From Ochromonas danica (lineage: Eukaryota > Sar > Chrysophyceae > Chromulinales > Chromulinaceae), in the NCBI GenBank assembly GCA_015146655.1, contig VKHL01000002.1, forward strand, positions 372,001-436,000: a DNA stretch of 64,000 bases, read 5' to 3'. The notes under the pieces were generated by a model that searched no databases, was not told where the DNA came from, and saw nothing but the letters and a program-made list of their open reading frames with translations. Position 1 is the first letter of the stretch. The number at the start of each line of letters is the position of its first letter. A program made the position numbers and the translations under genes. Of the stretch, positions 1 to 12,255 are shown piece by piece.

Positions 1-2574
1 TTAAATCGAATGTGTTCTTGGTTTCTGAGTATATGAAAGTGCGAGCTAACACTGGCAATAATGGTGTCAATAAATACAAGAAGACCCTTCGATCATCTTT
101 GGACGTTGTCAACGACGTTCAGCCAATAGGGACAACCGTTTCGTCAGAGGATTTAAATAAAGCGTTGTTATCTTTCTCGTCCGATCGGGCAGGGCAGTAC
201 AAGACAATCGCTGTAATATTTGCTAAGGAGAATCGTCGAGACATCCGATGTTTGGAAGTAAACGTGACTTCTAAGCTAGCGGATGCAAAATTTCAAATTG
301 ATTTTGTTGGACCTGCACGAAAAACAATTAATCAAGAGATTCCTGTTACTAATGACACCGATAAGGAGTGGAGGTTGAGTATAATCACAAGTGGATCTGG
401 ACATTTTTCAGCGCCAAAGCAGCTTATAGTTCCTCCTTTCAATCGAGAAGTACTAGTTATAGGCTTCTACAGTGTCGTTCCCGGTACTTTTGAGGGAAGA
501 GTTCTGTTTAAAAATGTCGAAAATGGAGACACTTTTGAATATGCGTTGAAAGGTATCAGTGAAGATCCTTTGGCTGAGGATCATTTGGTATTTCAATGCG
601 CTGCAAGAGAGAAGGCTTCTTTCACTGTTCAACTTCCTAAGATTGGGGAGCTTTGTTCGAAAGGTCTGAGTAGGCTCACTTTTGAAGTGGAGACTGATTT
701 GCCGTACGTCAATTGTGCTGATATTATTGAAGTTGGTTCCGAGGGGGCATCTTTTCCTGTCCATGTTATGTGTCCTTTAGGTGGCAGCATCTCAGGAATG
801 ATATCGTTTAGAGACAGGAAGGATACTCAAGCTGCGGTGTGGTACACAGTTCAAATTGAAATTACTCCTCCAAAAGAGGAGAATCAGATCAGTGTTGAAG
901 CTGTTGTTCGCAAAGCGGCAGCCATTTCCATAACATTGGACAATCCCACCAACGAGGAGCTGTTGCTGAATGTCATTCTACAAGGGGAGGGACTGTTAGG
1001 AACCCAGGAATTTGTTCTTCCACCCAATGATCGCAGCACCTATGAGCTGATTTATTCTCCTCTGCGAGTGGGCTCTCGCACTGGAAGAATCAGCTTTCTT
1101 AATGATCGTATCGGAGAGATCTGGTATAAGCTGTTACTAACTGCCACACCTGCACCCCCTGTGGAGTTGGGGCTTGTTGAGGCAATGTTAGGAACTACTA
1201 TTAGTGTTCCCGTTCTGATAGATAATCCTTTGCCTGAAGATGTGACCTTCCATGGTCGTACTGATGATGCCGCTCACTTCAGCGTTTCTCCTAATCCTGT
1301 TGTTCTCAAACCTTACACACAAGAAAGCGTCAATATTTGTTTCTCTCCTTCCACAATCTCGGAAATATTGCAATGTAACATCTACTTTGATTCTAAGCAG
1401 TTGGGTGAAATATCCTACATTCTGCAAGGAACAGGACTATTACCTGGTTTGATGACTGAGGTTGTTATTGAGAGTCCTCTAGATGAAATTTCGTCTCGAT
1501 CAGTGTCTTTTAAGAATCCTTTCAACTATCCGTTGCCTGTGGATGTTTCCCTTTCCACTGATGGCAATATTGATATCGAGGGAGTCGCTTTAAAGTCTGA
1601 TCTGCAGAACGGAGATGCATTCTCCTTGCTCGTTCGAAGAGGCGACGTTATTCTTAGTCCTAAAAGTATATTTAATATTCCAGTTGCATTTTCGCCCAAG
1701 AAGCTATCAGTCAGCAGAACGTCTTTGGTGGTAAGAGCAAGTGCTAGTGGTCGCCAGTTGACGTGGTGCTATCCAATAATAGGAACTCCTGAAGCCGGTG
1801 CTACTATTAATCTTCCCTCAATGAAGACCAAGAGTAAAACTTCTTTATTGAAAGAGCATGATCTCATTCTGAGCGGCATTGAACTGGAAGACTTAAATAG
1901 ATTAGGTTACGATGGAGATTTGGGGCGTATTAGCAATGAGTTCACTGTTGAACTGAACCCATCCTCTGATCTACAGTCCTTAGTGCAAAGGTCTTTCCGA
2001 TTTCAACTTTTGGAGGTGCAAGTGAATGCGGAAAATGCTCTCAGCCTTCGATGTAGATTATTATTTGAGCCACTTCGCATTTTCACTGCCTCCGTTGATA
2101 TCATTGTAAGTCATAGATTGATTGGAAAATGGAGAGCTCAAGTGGAGTTAGTTGCGCAAGATCCGGATCCGGATGATAGTATTCGACTGGTGGCAAAAGT
2201 TAATGGTGAAGACAAAGTCAGCTTCAAGCTCCACAATCAATTTTTGGGTTATTCTGCCTTTCATGCTTTCTTTACACAAAACTCTTCCCCTCATTTCAGT
2301 GTGAACCCTATATCAGGGATGCTACCTCCTTTTGATTCGGGAGATGGGGTTACATTCACAGTCACATTTTCTCCAAGAGAATATGGTGTTATTGAACAGT
2401 AAGTTCAAAATTTCATTTTCTATTGCCTCTGTTGGGATCTTACCTGTTTAATGTTCTATTAGAGCCATGCTAATCATCCTCACTGAAGATATTCAATGGT
2501 GCTACTCCCTTAAAGGATCTTTCCCTGAAAATGATATGAAACGAATTAAAAGTCGGATTCAATTCAAGAGCTAA
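1..2574 (+). CDS. CFAP47: CFAP47-like ciliary protein, 3' part (open at left edge)
   Basis: The reading frame is open to the left edge, so only the C-terminal 835 residues are visible. Two exons: 1-2398 and 2463-2574, joined across a 64-bp GT-AG intron; the stop is TAA at 2572-2574. The protein is a chain of immunoglobulin-like ASH/MSP-type beta domains with repeated phrases such as FSVSPNPVVLKP, VNICFSPS and FSVNPISGMLPPF, and ends in WCYSLKGSFPEN. This C-terminal pattern (a WR.. strand, then a PFDS turn, then a W.Y..KG strand) is what I associate with CFAP47, a protein of the axonemal central apparatus. Seen: repeated ASH-like domains and C-terminal motifs. Inferred: CFAP47 rather than HYDIN or CFAP65, which share the fold. 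It lies head-to-tail with a tubulin-modifying carboxypeptidase gene, also a ciliary function. Confidence 0.7.
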
Positions 2575-3027
2575 CCGTTTGCCTTCAATCGCCTATTACC
2601 AATCAAGTGGGATAGCAACCAACAGGGCTGAACAATACTTTGATTTAATTAACTGTGATTTGTGCACCTAGTTTTTTAATCGCTTGCAGACTCCAAAGCC
2701 ATGCCCAAACCTTCTTCTAACTCTAATCAAAGCTCAAAAATACCATTAATTAACCCTGGTGAATGCGCCGCTTTGCATTGTTGTTTGAACATGAAGGAGG
2801 TCTTCGCTATGCATATTACTAGGATTAGGGTTAGGGTACAGACTATACTATTAATTACACATAAAGCAGTATTGGCGTGTTTGCTTCGCTTCGACTTTTC
2901 ATGCTTTGCTTTTGACCGTTTTCGGCAGCAGTTGGTCTGCGTTAAGTTCACCAATCGTGATAGCAAGAATTGAAGAAGATAGGGTGCCTCTTCCAGCCAT
3001 CTCATGACCATTGAGTAGTTCTTGGCA
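2575..3027. other. Intergenic region with a two-unit TTAGGG motif
   Basis: About 450 bp between the CFAP47-like gene and the carboxypeptidase gene. I see no convincing gene; an open frame at 2701-2973 has no recognisable similarity, although an upstream non-coding or coding exon of the next gene cannot be excluded because an acceptor-like TAG sits at 3016-3018 just before the first ATG. At 2822-2836 there is GGATTAGGGTTAGGG, two telomere-type units, probably a promoter telo-box rather than a telomere remnant. Confidence 0.5.
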
Positions 3028-6000
3028 ATGTTTCCTGTTAATCGAGTACCCGATATTCTGCGGCGTATGGAGATGAACTCTACTCAAGCCGAAGCGATGA
3101 AAACCTGCTTTGGTATTCTGGCTATAATGTCGCGAGAAGAAAACAACAAAACACTTATTGCGAAAGAAGGGATGGAGATAATTTTGAACGTCATGGTCAT
3201 CCACATAGATCGATCTGATGTCCAAGAAGCAGGATGTGACTTGTTGTGGAGTTTGGCATTTAATTCTCAACCAGTGAAAGAAATTATAGCCAAATTCTCA
3301 GGTACCACAGTTCTTGTACGAGCTCTAAAACGGCATTCAAGATCGTCAGATTTTCTAAAATCCGCCTGTGGTGCTCTTTCCAACATCTGTCAAATTCATG
3401 CAAACCAGGAAGGCGTCGCTGATCAAGGAGGTTTGCAGGCGATTGTGGGCTCTATTCATATTCATCAAGGAAATGGAAAACTACTACCCTTTATCTTTGA
3501 TGCTGTCGCCTCCATAATAGTTAACAATGAGGAAAATGCGAGAAGTGTTTCAGCTTTGGGTTTGATTCCCGTTTTGGTCGCTTCGCTTAGTCGGCATAAA
3601 TCTAATGCTGAAGTGGCTAAATCAGGAAGCCATACTCTTGCTATATTAAGTGACGTCAAAGGACAGGCCAGCAAAATTGCTTTTGCTGGAGGCGTACCGG
3701 TTATACTGTCTCTATTAGACCAACACCCCTTATATGCAGACTTGCATAGAGTTGCTGCCGTGGTTCTCTTGCGAATGTTGCAAGAATCTGCCCATGTAGG
3801 CAAAGAGCTATGCTGTCACGAAGGAGTTAGGATTTTATTAGGTTCGTTGGAAAAAGGTGGGGCACAGCAGGATACAGTCGCGGCAGTGACTCATATTCTT
3901 TACACCATCACTAATCCGAGCTTGCCTTCTTTTTCCACAATCGAACCTCAGCTTTGGATTTGCACTGGTCCTCCTGGTGAAACTCCTACCTTGAGTCAAT
4001 CTAACAGTCAAACTGCCCTAAAAGGTGTAGTAAGTATTCTTGAGCAATATCGAGGCAGGAGAGATGTTATTCGTGCCGCCTGTCGTCTGCTGACCAATTT
4101 AACAACCTATTCCAATGTCGCTTTGGCATTGGATAAATTAGGAGTCTTAGATTGTTTATGTGAATGCGTAGCTGCTCATCGCGACTCGAAAGATGTTCTT
4201 GAAGCCGCTGCGGTCTTACTCAAAACTATTTCTAAAAAGAAGGGCCTTTCTCCTCAATATAGTGCGAGATCGAAAGATGGTCTTGAAGGCCTGTTGCATT
4301 TATTTGCTTCGAAGAGCAAAGATGATGATGTTCTTTGTCACAGTTTGGACTTATTTAGCGGGCTTCAACACACTCATGATGTCTCGAATGGTCACGTGTG
4401 GAGTGATTCTTTGGTCTTTAAAATACTAGTCCTGTGCAAAGATACTTTGGCTAGTTTTGTCACCTCATTGTCTGAATCTTCATCTCTGATTCATCAGACA
4501 CAGGCTATGCATATTAATGCCCTTAGTAAGCCTGATGTTCTCTCCTCTCCAACTAAGATTGCCATGATTGGAAAACTGTTGAATTTCATTCAACTGTCCG
4601 TCGCTGTTCTGAAGTCTGCTGGAGATGATATTTTCTTGCGAAGTCTTCTAGATTCTCTAGCTTATCTCGCTGATTCTCTCCGCCGAGTAGATAACTTTGG
4701 CTCGAATAGTACTCTAAAACTTCTCAATGGTCAGATTGAAGGCGTCGTGAAGTTACTGGAAGAGCAAAAACATAGCCTGTCCCGCTCTTCTTCCTCATCC
4801 TTTCTCGGTAATAACCCTGTACAAGCTCTTACCAGCAAACAAAGAGAAGATAATTGCTCAGATATTCTCGCAAATTCTGGTAGCCATCGCAGTGATACTC
4901 GATATGTCGATTCTAACAACGACCAAGCCAATTCTGCCTTGTCCAGATCCCACAGTCCTTTCTCTGCATCATCCATAACCAAAAATGGTAGATCTAGCTC
5001 TTTTTTGGATCAAGTCGTCGATTCTGACTTCACGAAAGAGACGTTTGGTCTAACTAGTATACAGCCCCAGCACCCACTCAAAGCCTTCCAGAGCAATGGT
5101 TTGGGAAGCTTGTTGCAGACATGGCCACCGTATGTAGAGCGATTGCAATCTTTGAGCAATGCACCGTTTTTTCGTGCCAATAACTCTCAGCAAAATTGTG
5201 AAAATGATGGGAAGTCCCTCACTCGCATGCATCTTTGCTACGAAAGTAGGTTGATGGGAGGGCGTAAAATGGTCAGCCGTTGCTTGACACCTCTGCCTTA
5301 TGTCATCCCTGCCGGCGGTGTGGGTCCTCCATTCCAGCATTCATTGACTTTTGACGCTGATTTCGAATCCGGCAATCTTTTCCGCGCCGTGCAGGTTGGT
5401 GACGCGAGTTATGACCTGATTCTTCGAGCTGATGTTCATACGCAAGGACATGTTCAATGGTTTTATTTTGCCGTTGCCAATACCCATCCTGCCGATCTTG
5501 TACGCCTTTCAGAGCAAGGAGTTGTCGTGCCAGCAGTACGTGTACAATTCAACCTCATCAATTTTACGAAACCAGACAGTCTCTTCAATTTGGGGATGAG
5601 ACCCGTTATCTACAGTGTTCGTGATTCCTGTGATAAAGGAGTAGGTTGGGTGCGAGCTGGCTCTGAAATAGCATACTATCCAAATGCTTACCAACGGTGT
5701 AGCAAAGACGGAGAGGGTACAACCTGCTATTATACCTTATCATTCACAATTGAATTTCATCATCCCAAAGACACCGTTCTAATTGCTTATAGTTATCCTT
5801 ACACCCTCAGCGATTATCGATTACATATCCGTGAAGTTTTAGCGCGGCCTCAATCTGATTCAGTGATAAAAAAACTAAAGCTTTGTACTACTGTGGGTGG
5901 CGAAGATTGTGATCTCCTAGTGGTAACTGACTTTAGCGACCGTGACCGTTTAGGACCGATATACTTCTCTTCTAGCGTTGTTGAGAACAACATCAGCGAT

Positions 6001-7850
6001 GACTCTAGTGTATTATCGAAGCCAAGAGGAAAGCACCGAGTGTCGCTTAAGCCTGCCTTATTTATTTCAGGACGTGTGCATCCTGGTGAAACTCCAGCAT
6101 CTTGGATGATGAAAGGAATAATCGAATTTCTCGTCAGTGATTCCCCCACAGCAGTATTTATTCGAAAGGCTTTCGTCGTCTTTGTCGTACCCATACTCAA
6201 TCCAGATGGAGTAGCATTGGGCAATAATCGTTGTTCCTTAGCAGGTGTGGACCTCAATAGACAGTGGAAATCTCCAGATAAAACAAATCACCCCACTATC
6301 TTCGCTTTGAAAATGCTTATGACAATGCAGAGGAAGATCAGAGAGATCGCTATGTTCATTGATTTGCATGGTCATTCACGCAAATACAATGTTTTTATGT
6401 ATGGTTGTGACGAGAAAAAGAAATCTAAATACCAAGTCAGAGCCTTCCCCCGCTATTTTGCCAATCATCCCATCGGTGGGAAATACGTCTGCTTTGAAGA
6501 CTGTTCTTTTCATGTTAAACGAGGCCGAGAGAGCACCGCCCGAGTTGTTGTCGCCAAAGATCTCGGCGTACCCTTTTCATATACTTTAGAGGCTACTTTT
6601 TGCGGAAGCAATTATGGCCCATTGAAGAACTGTCATATGAACATTGGTCATCTCCAAGAAGTTGGAGCTGCTCTGTGTGACACGATGGCAAAGTACTTGG
6701 TCAATGAAGGCTACGGCAAGGAAGCACTCACTCCTGGAAGTATTACATCCAAATCACTAGGAAGTTCTCTTCAATTTGAATCACCTATTTCGTTTATTTC
6801 CGGAGAGAGTGGACTCCAGAGTACTGTTGAGCAGTCAGAGTCCCATATCCAGGACAAAGCAATCAAAGAATCGGTACCTTCAAATGAAGTGGACCCTCCT
6901 GTCCATGCGAATAACGACACTACATACGAACGCAAGTTTGAAGATAACATTGATGAGGAAGAAGCAGAAGTGGAGGGAGTAGAAGAGGATAGTGAAGGTA
7001 GCGATTGCGAGACGTCAGTAGTTATGCATGCTGCTGGGACAAGTTCAAATACAGAATATGTCAAAAGCCTCCGGGCAAATGATCAAGATTATTCAAACTT
7101 TGAATTAATAGAGGGAAAAGATGCTCACCCTCAAAATCTGAGAAATTTCCGCGGCTCGACTGCTTCCTCTTCACAATCGGTGGAGACTTTCAAAAGAAGC
7201 AACTCACACACTCTTTTAACGCATTCTATTGCTGGAGATGTTATAACAAACACACTCTCAGCGAGTTTTGGTGCAAATGATTCTGCTGGAAAGACAGTTG
7301 CCTCTAATGGCATCGCAAGCACAATGGATGTAATCAATGATGGGTGAGTATAAACAAAATATTATGGCTTTGTTAGATCGATTGTTTACGATTTTACCCG
7401 CTGGTTTTGTAGAACAATGGAATTTCTTCTCAAAAGCAAGCGAACTAACTCAAGGATGAAATGTCCTCGACCGAGAAATGGCCATAATTTAATGGTATGA
7501 CAACTTTAAACCAAATGCATCTCGCTCTTATTTGTGTCGTGTCCACAGATTCAAAGCTCTTCGAGCATGGGAAATGGATCAGACGGGAGCAACTTTACTC
7601 TTGTTGGAAATAAACTGATTAATAATAAATCGTCTAAGTCTGCTCTGAAGGGATCGCTACGAGGAAACAATGACGACTTACCTGGAGGAAAATCCGTAGT
7701 TGAGTCAATCAGTGCTAAGGTTTGTATGCCATCCGTCTCCATTGTCTTATGTTTATCTATTCATGCCACTGATAGACTGCGCCACCTGTACTGGACTCTG
7801 CTCCACCCAACTCGATTGAATTGAATGCGAGTCCGTGGAAGAGCACTTAG
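3028..7850 (+). CDS. AGTPBP1: Cytosolic carboxypeptidase (CCP1/AGTPBP1-like, M14 family) with ARM repeats
   Basis: Predicted 1547 aa from four exons: 3028-7343, 7413-7494, 7549-7719, 7776-7850. Residues about 1-430 are armadillo-type helical repeats (for example SACGALSNICQ, AACRLLTNLTTYS). A serine-rich linker follows, then the CCP N-domain (about 770-930, with HVQWFYFAVANTH) and the M14 zinc carboxypeptidase domain. The zinc site is visible: HPGE (His1018, Glu1021) and DLHGH (His1114); LEATFCG supplies the likely catalytic Glu1188. The family removes glutamates from tubulin side chains and C termini, mainly on cilia and stable microtubules. The C-terminal 350 residues are acidic and low complexity. 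The start is the first ATG after an in-frame stop at 3016; an upstream exon remains possible. Assignment to CCP1 rests on the ARM plus CCP layout. Confidence 0.85.
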
Positions 7851-8253
7851 TCCATGCGACCTTCATTTGTGATCTTAGTAGAATTTCTATTTATTGTGCT
7901 CGCGTAAATCAACGTGTTCTAGTTGTTTGTTAATTTGTAAGTAGATGTGAATGAAGAGGTATTGAACCATACTGCTGTAGGTTCTAGCCGTAAGTTAACC
8001 CTGAACGCGAGCCTTGACAACCAACCCATCGCCCTTGTCACCCATGACGAAAATGAACCAATGCGAAAAATTAAAATATCTGAAGGTCTCCTCAGTTCAA
8101 CTTATCATTACAACTAGTGCATTAGCATGCCTCATCCATCCGCCGTCGATTCCACTTTCGGATACTTCTACCATTGTTGTGAGCACGAGGAAGGGAACCA
8201 ACAATTATCTTATTTCGTGAATTGACGCGATATTCAGCAAAAATGCATACTCT
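7851..8253. other. Convergent intergenic region
   Basis: About 400 bp between the 3' ends of the carboxypeptidase (plus) and RAB11 (minus) genes. It should hold both 3' UTRs and polyadenylation regions. I see no supportable gene; a short open frame at 8014-8220 has no recognisable content. Confidence 0.5.
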
Positions 8254-9248
8254 TCACTTGCAACATCCTCCTGAAGAGGACTTGCTTGGCTCCTTTCTAG
8301 TGTTCTTGGCATCCACAGGGATAGTTCTACCATGAGTGGGAACATTGCCCCCTCTACCAGCTTCGTCGGTTTTCGCCTTCTTGCTCATTATACGGTATAT
8401 TTCTATGATATATCCATTTTTGAGTCAGAATGATTAAGCTTCGCTTCAGACCACGTGTATACACAAACCTGTCAAAATCTGACGAAAAGCTTCATCAACG
8501 CCAGTTGAATCCAACGCAGATGTCTCAATGAATGCCAAATTATTTCTTTCCGCAAACGCCATAGCATCCTCGGTATTAACTGCTCTCTTATGACGCAGAT
8601 CACTCTGCGAAGCAAGCAGCAGAAGCCTCAATCAGCGGTCATTTGCAGTAAATAACGGAAGCATGATTATCATCACCTTATTTCCCACCAACATGATCAC
8701 TACATTATTATCGGCATGGTCTCTAAGTTCCTTTAGCCATCTTTCCACATTCTCAAATGTGACTTGCTTAGAGATATCGTACACCAGCAACGCTCCCACT
8801 GCACCTCTGCATGTCCGATAAATCAATCACAGGACCAGCTAGACACAATTGAATGAAGCTCACCTGTAGTATGCACTTGTAATTGCTCGGTAGCGCTCTT
8901 GTCCTGCCGTATCCCAAATTTGCGCTAGAAGTGTTGAGGAAGGAGAAAGTCAAACCCAATATCAAAGAACAGCAAACGGGCGGCCCGTAGAATACCTTTT
9001 ATCCTGGCAGCATCCACTTGTATGCTCTTCGTTGCAAACTCCACTCCAATTGTTGACTTGGACTCTAAATTAAACTCATTACGAGTGAATCTGGAGAGCA
9101 GATTGGATTTTCCAACGCCCGAGTCACCAATGAGGACGACTGCAGAAAAAGCGAATTTTCCAGTGAGGTTCAATATAAACGATAGATAAAGAGGAGGACA
9201 AAATAAACCTTTGAATAGCCAATCATACTCTTCGTCCTTAGCTGCCAT
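8254..9248 (-). CDS. RAB11: RAB11-type small GTPase
   Basis: Six exons encode about 219 aa starting [13 protein letters not shown]. All Rab GTP-binding motifs are present: P-loop GDSGVGKS, switch I STIGVEF, switch [15 protein letters not shown] and ETSA. The fused sequence after the first splice ([20 protein letters not shown]) and [15 protein letters not shown] are diagnostic of RAB11, as is EIYRIMSKK after the last splice. The protein ends GGCCK, a double-cysteine tail for geranylgeranylation. RAB11 runs recycling-endosome and post-Golgi traffic, and in ciliates and algae also traffic to contractile vacuoles and the cilium base. The start ATG is complementary to 9246-9248 and the stop to 8254-8256. 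It lies 218 bp downstream of ZPR1 on the same strand. Confidence 0.95.
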
Positions 9249-9466
9249 GATAGTCTAAAAGGAGCGGAATAGTCTCGGTGGATCTTGTCCTTCCTTGCGC
9301 TCGGCCCAGCAGCCCACCAACGCAACAGACAACACAAGCACCCCGCCCAGCCCAACAGCCGAACTGAATTTGGAACTTGGATGGATTCCATGGAAAATCC
9401 TCGCATTTGTTGTTCTCTTCATAATTACAATTCTGTGCAATCCAACTGTAATCTATCAAACACAGT

Positions 9467-11845
9467 TCAATTTTGATTGACCAACGACCGAGGTGGACTC
9501 AAAGGGTCGCGATCCGCATAATAACCCAGGCCCTTTGAGCCCAAACGGAATACAAAACCATCCCTTGCTCCATAAAAGGTCTCACGAGGAATGAAATCGA
9601 GAGAACTGTCGTCAAAGAAAACGCGCTTCGCAATCCCCGTGTCGGCGCTCGAAAAGGTTGATGCTTGAATATTTTCCGCGTTCTCACCGCCAATAACAGT
9701 CTCCTCACCGACAACACGTTCGGCCAGCCATCCTGGAGGAGGAGAACAATACTCACCTGTGCATATTTAACTCACCGCGTTACGCAAGTTTAAACACGCT
9801 TAAAACAAATGGGAACATACTTGTTTCTGCATGGTGAGCACCGAAGTAAAATCCATTCGTAGTGCTATCTTGTTCACACGTCCCTTTGGCAAACATCGAC
9901 GGATGATCGGGTTGTTTGACATAAATCTAAGCAAGCAGCTGACAGTTAGTTACAAATAAAAGGAGATATTGCAGCAACTCATACCTGTGAAAGTCGATCT
10001 GGCAGTAACACTGGCTCATCGGACTGCCCCTCAGGAAGAACTTCGAAATCCTTTGTGTTAATGTCATTTAAACCGAACTCCTCATTCTGCAACAGGTCAG
10101 AATCCATTCATTGCATCACATAAGGCATACAAGCACAATCAATTTCTCTAAAAGGTCACCTCCTCAAAAGAACGTGTGTAGTCCACAATGGTTAAATTGG
10201 AGTCCATTTCGGGGGGCAAAGACGAGCCAAGTGGCGCAGAAATGAAGCTATTACCAAGCGGATCGCGCAAGCAAATGGTGAAAGGCAACTCTTGGCCCTT
10301 GGAAAATTTATCCAGTCGATCCAAAAACATCTTAAAGCGTTGTCTGGACTGATATTTAACAGTTTCGCCGCCGACAATAAGGAAAGGGACAAAATTTTCA
10401 TCCAAGTCAGTTTTCACCTACCACGCTGATTTCATCTGTCGCACTATGATTGAGGACAGCAGCATCTCCAAGCATAAAAGGATTTTGCCCCAATAAAGAC
10501 TTAGATACTTTTTGTAATAACCCTTCCACTGTGGTGTAAAGGCCTCCTAAACTTCCATGTGTGACCTCCTGTATTTGGGACAAAAACAAAACGAAGTGTC
10601 AACAAAAATATTGAAAGAGACAATCACGTCACATGTAACCGACCAATTCAAGTTCTGGAACAAGAATCATAGCACTATCCGATTTTAAAACATCCCTAAT
10701 TATATGAACAAGATGGGCGGTACAAATTGAACAAAGAAGTCTATTCATGGAATGAAAGCCAGCCAAACCTCTTGAGATCATCCAAGCATGTTACAAACAG
10801 TTGAACTTCGGTGCCTTTAACAGGAACCGCTCCGCCTGCTTTAACCTCATTGGTACGGAAGCCGCAGTTTTTGCAGTCGAACGCCATGATTATCACCTGT
10901 CCAAACACTCCACATTATTGACTGAAGGCAGGCAAAAAAGAACGAGACACAAGTGCAGCTCACTTCTTTAAAATGAGGAATATCTGTTAATGCTGTGAGC
11001 GATTCTCCCATAACTCCACAGTGGGGACATTCCGATGGGATAGAAACTGCTTCACCACGACCAAGGTGTTGCTGATTCTCATCCACCTTTTCAGCTTCGA
11101 TGTCAGGAAGTATCGTTGGCGACGGCGCACGCGCTTTTTCGAGAAGAGCCGAATAATTAGTCTCCAAGTCATCCTTGTACACGCCCTGATCAGGGTTCAA
11201 GCCCAAAGAAATATCTTGATCTCGACTGCGCACATAACTCAAGACCTTCAATTGTGGGTCCGGCTGAGGAGCGTGAGGATTTTCCAAGTAGCTATTGCCA
11301 GCAGGATCATCAAGCTCAATGTGAAAAGGCAGCTCATTTCCATCTGCCATCCTAGACAAGCTCAGAATAATGCCTGCCACCTTCTGGCCCACCATTGGAT
11401 TCTCAGCCATTCGTTCAGCTTGATATAATCCAAGGTTTTTCGCGGCAGTGCGAAGAACTCCTTCGATTGTATTAATTTCACCTTTTTGAGTGTTCGCTGG
11501 TATTTCAAAATCTAGTTCTCGTATTCTTACTGTAGCGCTATCGGACTTGATGATTTGCCTGTTCAAGTCGCCAGGTGTCATGACTTTCAGTTCATGAAGG
11601 CTTCCATTAAGCTGAATCTCGCCTCCAAATGTGACCTCATTGTTGCGCTCACCACATTCATCACAGCGGAATGAGGCGATTACCAGTTCTCGAAAATGTG
11701 GTATTTTGTGAAGCATCAAGCGGGTTTCGCCCGTCGCACCACAATTCATGCAAAGACTGGGGATGATATCTATGCCATCCCATTTTCCATAATCCAAAGC
11801 CTTTGTTTCGATTTCCTCACCATCAACTGGTTCGTTTTCACTCAT
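9467..11845 (-). CDS. ZPR1: ZPR1 zinc-finger protein with a long C-terminal extension
   Basis: Eight exons (10964-11845, 10769-10896, 10644-10695, 10422-10568, 10160-10348, 9985-10086, 9821-9926, 9467-9732) give about 623 aa; family members are usually about 450-490. Both halves of the duplicated ZPR1 fold are present: a first finger CMNC...CDEC with its ZPR1 domain, then a second finger CPHC...CKNC with DDPLGNS-type and NEEFGLND motifs. NEEFGLND marks the normal end of ZPR1. After it come about 150 more residues, with IYVKQPDHPSMFAKG, a stretch containing TGIAKRVFFDD, and a terminal GARDGFVFRLGSKGLGYY motif. ZPR1 acts as an assembly chaperone for eEF1A and shuttles to the nucleus. Reading frames stay in phase through all the junctions, so the extension looks like part of the same protein; cDNA would settle it. 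The start is MSENEP; no ATG in frame precedes it. Confidence 0.85.
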
Positions 11846-11989
11846 TGCTAAGGTATTGGTATTGGTAAAGTTTGTTATTTGTTGGTTGTGGACGAGGCGC
11901 TTCAAATCTCCAGCGTTCTAAATCGACCTGTGTAATTACGTAATTGTAGAACCAGGAGGGGCAAAAATGCATTCAAGGTTTCGCCTCTG

Positions 11990-12255
11990 AAAAAGAACGG
12001 GTTTATTGCCTGTTTTTGACCGAAAAACACCCATTTCTCGGCAAAAAACTTCAGTTTGAAATCGAATAATGCGGTTTTGAGGAAAATGATACTCAAAACG
12101 GCATTATTCGATTTCAAACTGAAGTTTTAGCATTTTCCTCAAACCCGCATTATTGGATTTTAAACTGAAGTTTTTTGCTGGGATTAAAAACAGGCAATCT
12201 TGTTACAATAACGAAAAGAAAGTGTTCAGTAAGGCATTATAGACCCGTTCTTTTT
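11990..12255. mobile_element. Foldback (MITE-like) element with nested inverted repeats
   Basis: A 266-bp segment made of nested inverted repeats. Outer ends: AAAAAGAACGGGT at 11990-12002 against its exact complement at 12243-12255. Next: ATTGCCTGTTTTT at 12005-12017 against 12186-12198, exact. Inner 48-bp arms: 12041-12088 against 12131-12178, three mismatches. A further copy of the inner arm lies between them (12092-12128) and pairs with 12045-12081 over 37 bp with one mismatch, leaving a 10-bp loop. It can fold into a long hairpin. No reading frame is present and I could not find a clear target-site duplication, so the superfamily is unknown. It sits about 145 bp upstream of the ZPR1 start codon. 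Confidence 0.7.

Noticed and set aside
2821-2836. Possible telomere remnant
   Set aside because: Only two TTAGGG units between two ordinary genes; more likely a promoter motif.
2701-2973. 90-codon frame upstream of the carboxypeptidase
   Set aside because: No recognisable domain; it overlaps equally good frames on the other strand.
8014-8220. 68-codon frame between the carboxypeptidase and RAB11 genes
   Set aside because: Lies in the shared 3' region and has no similarity I can recognise.
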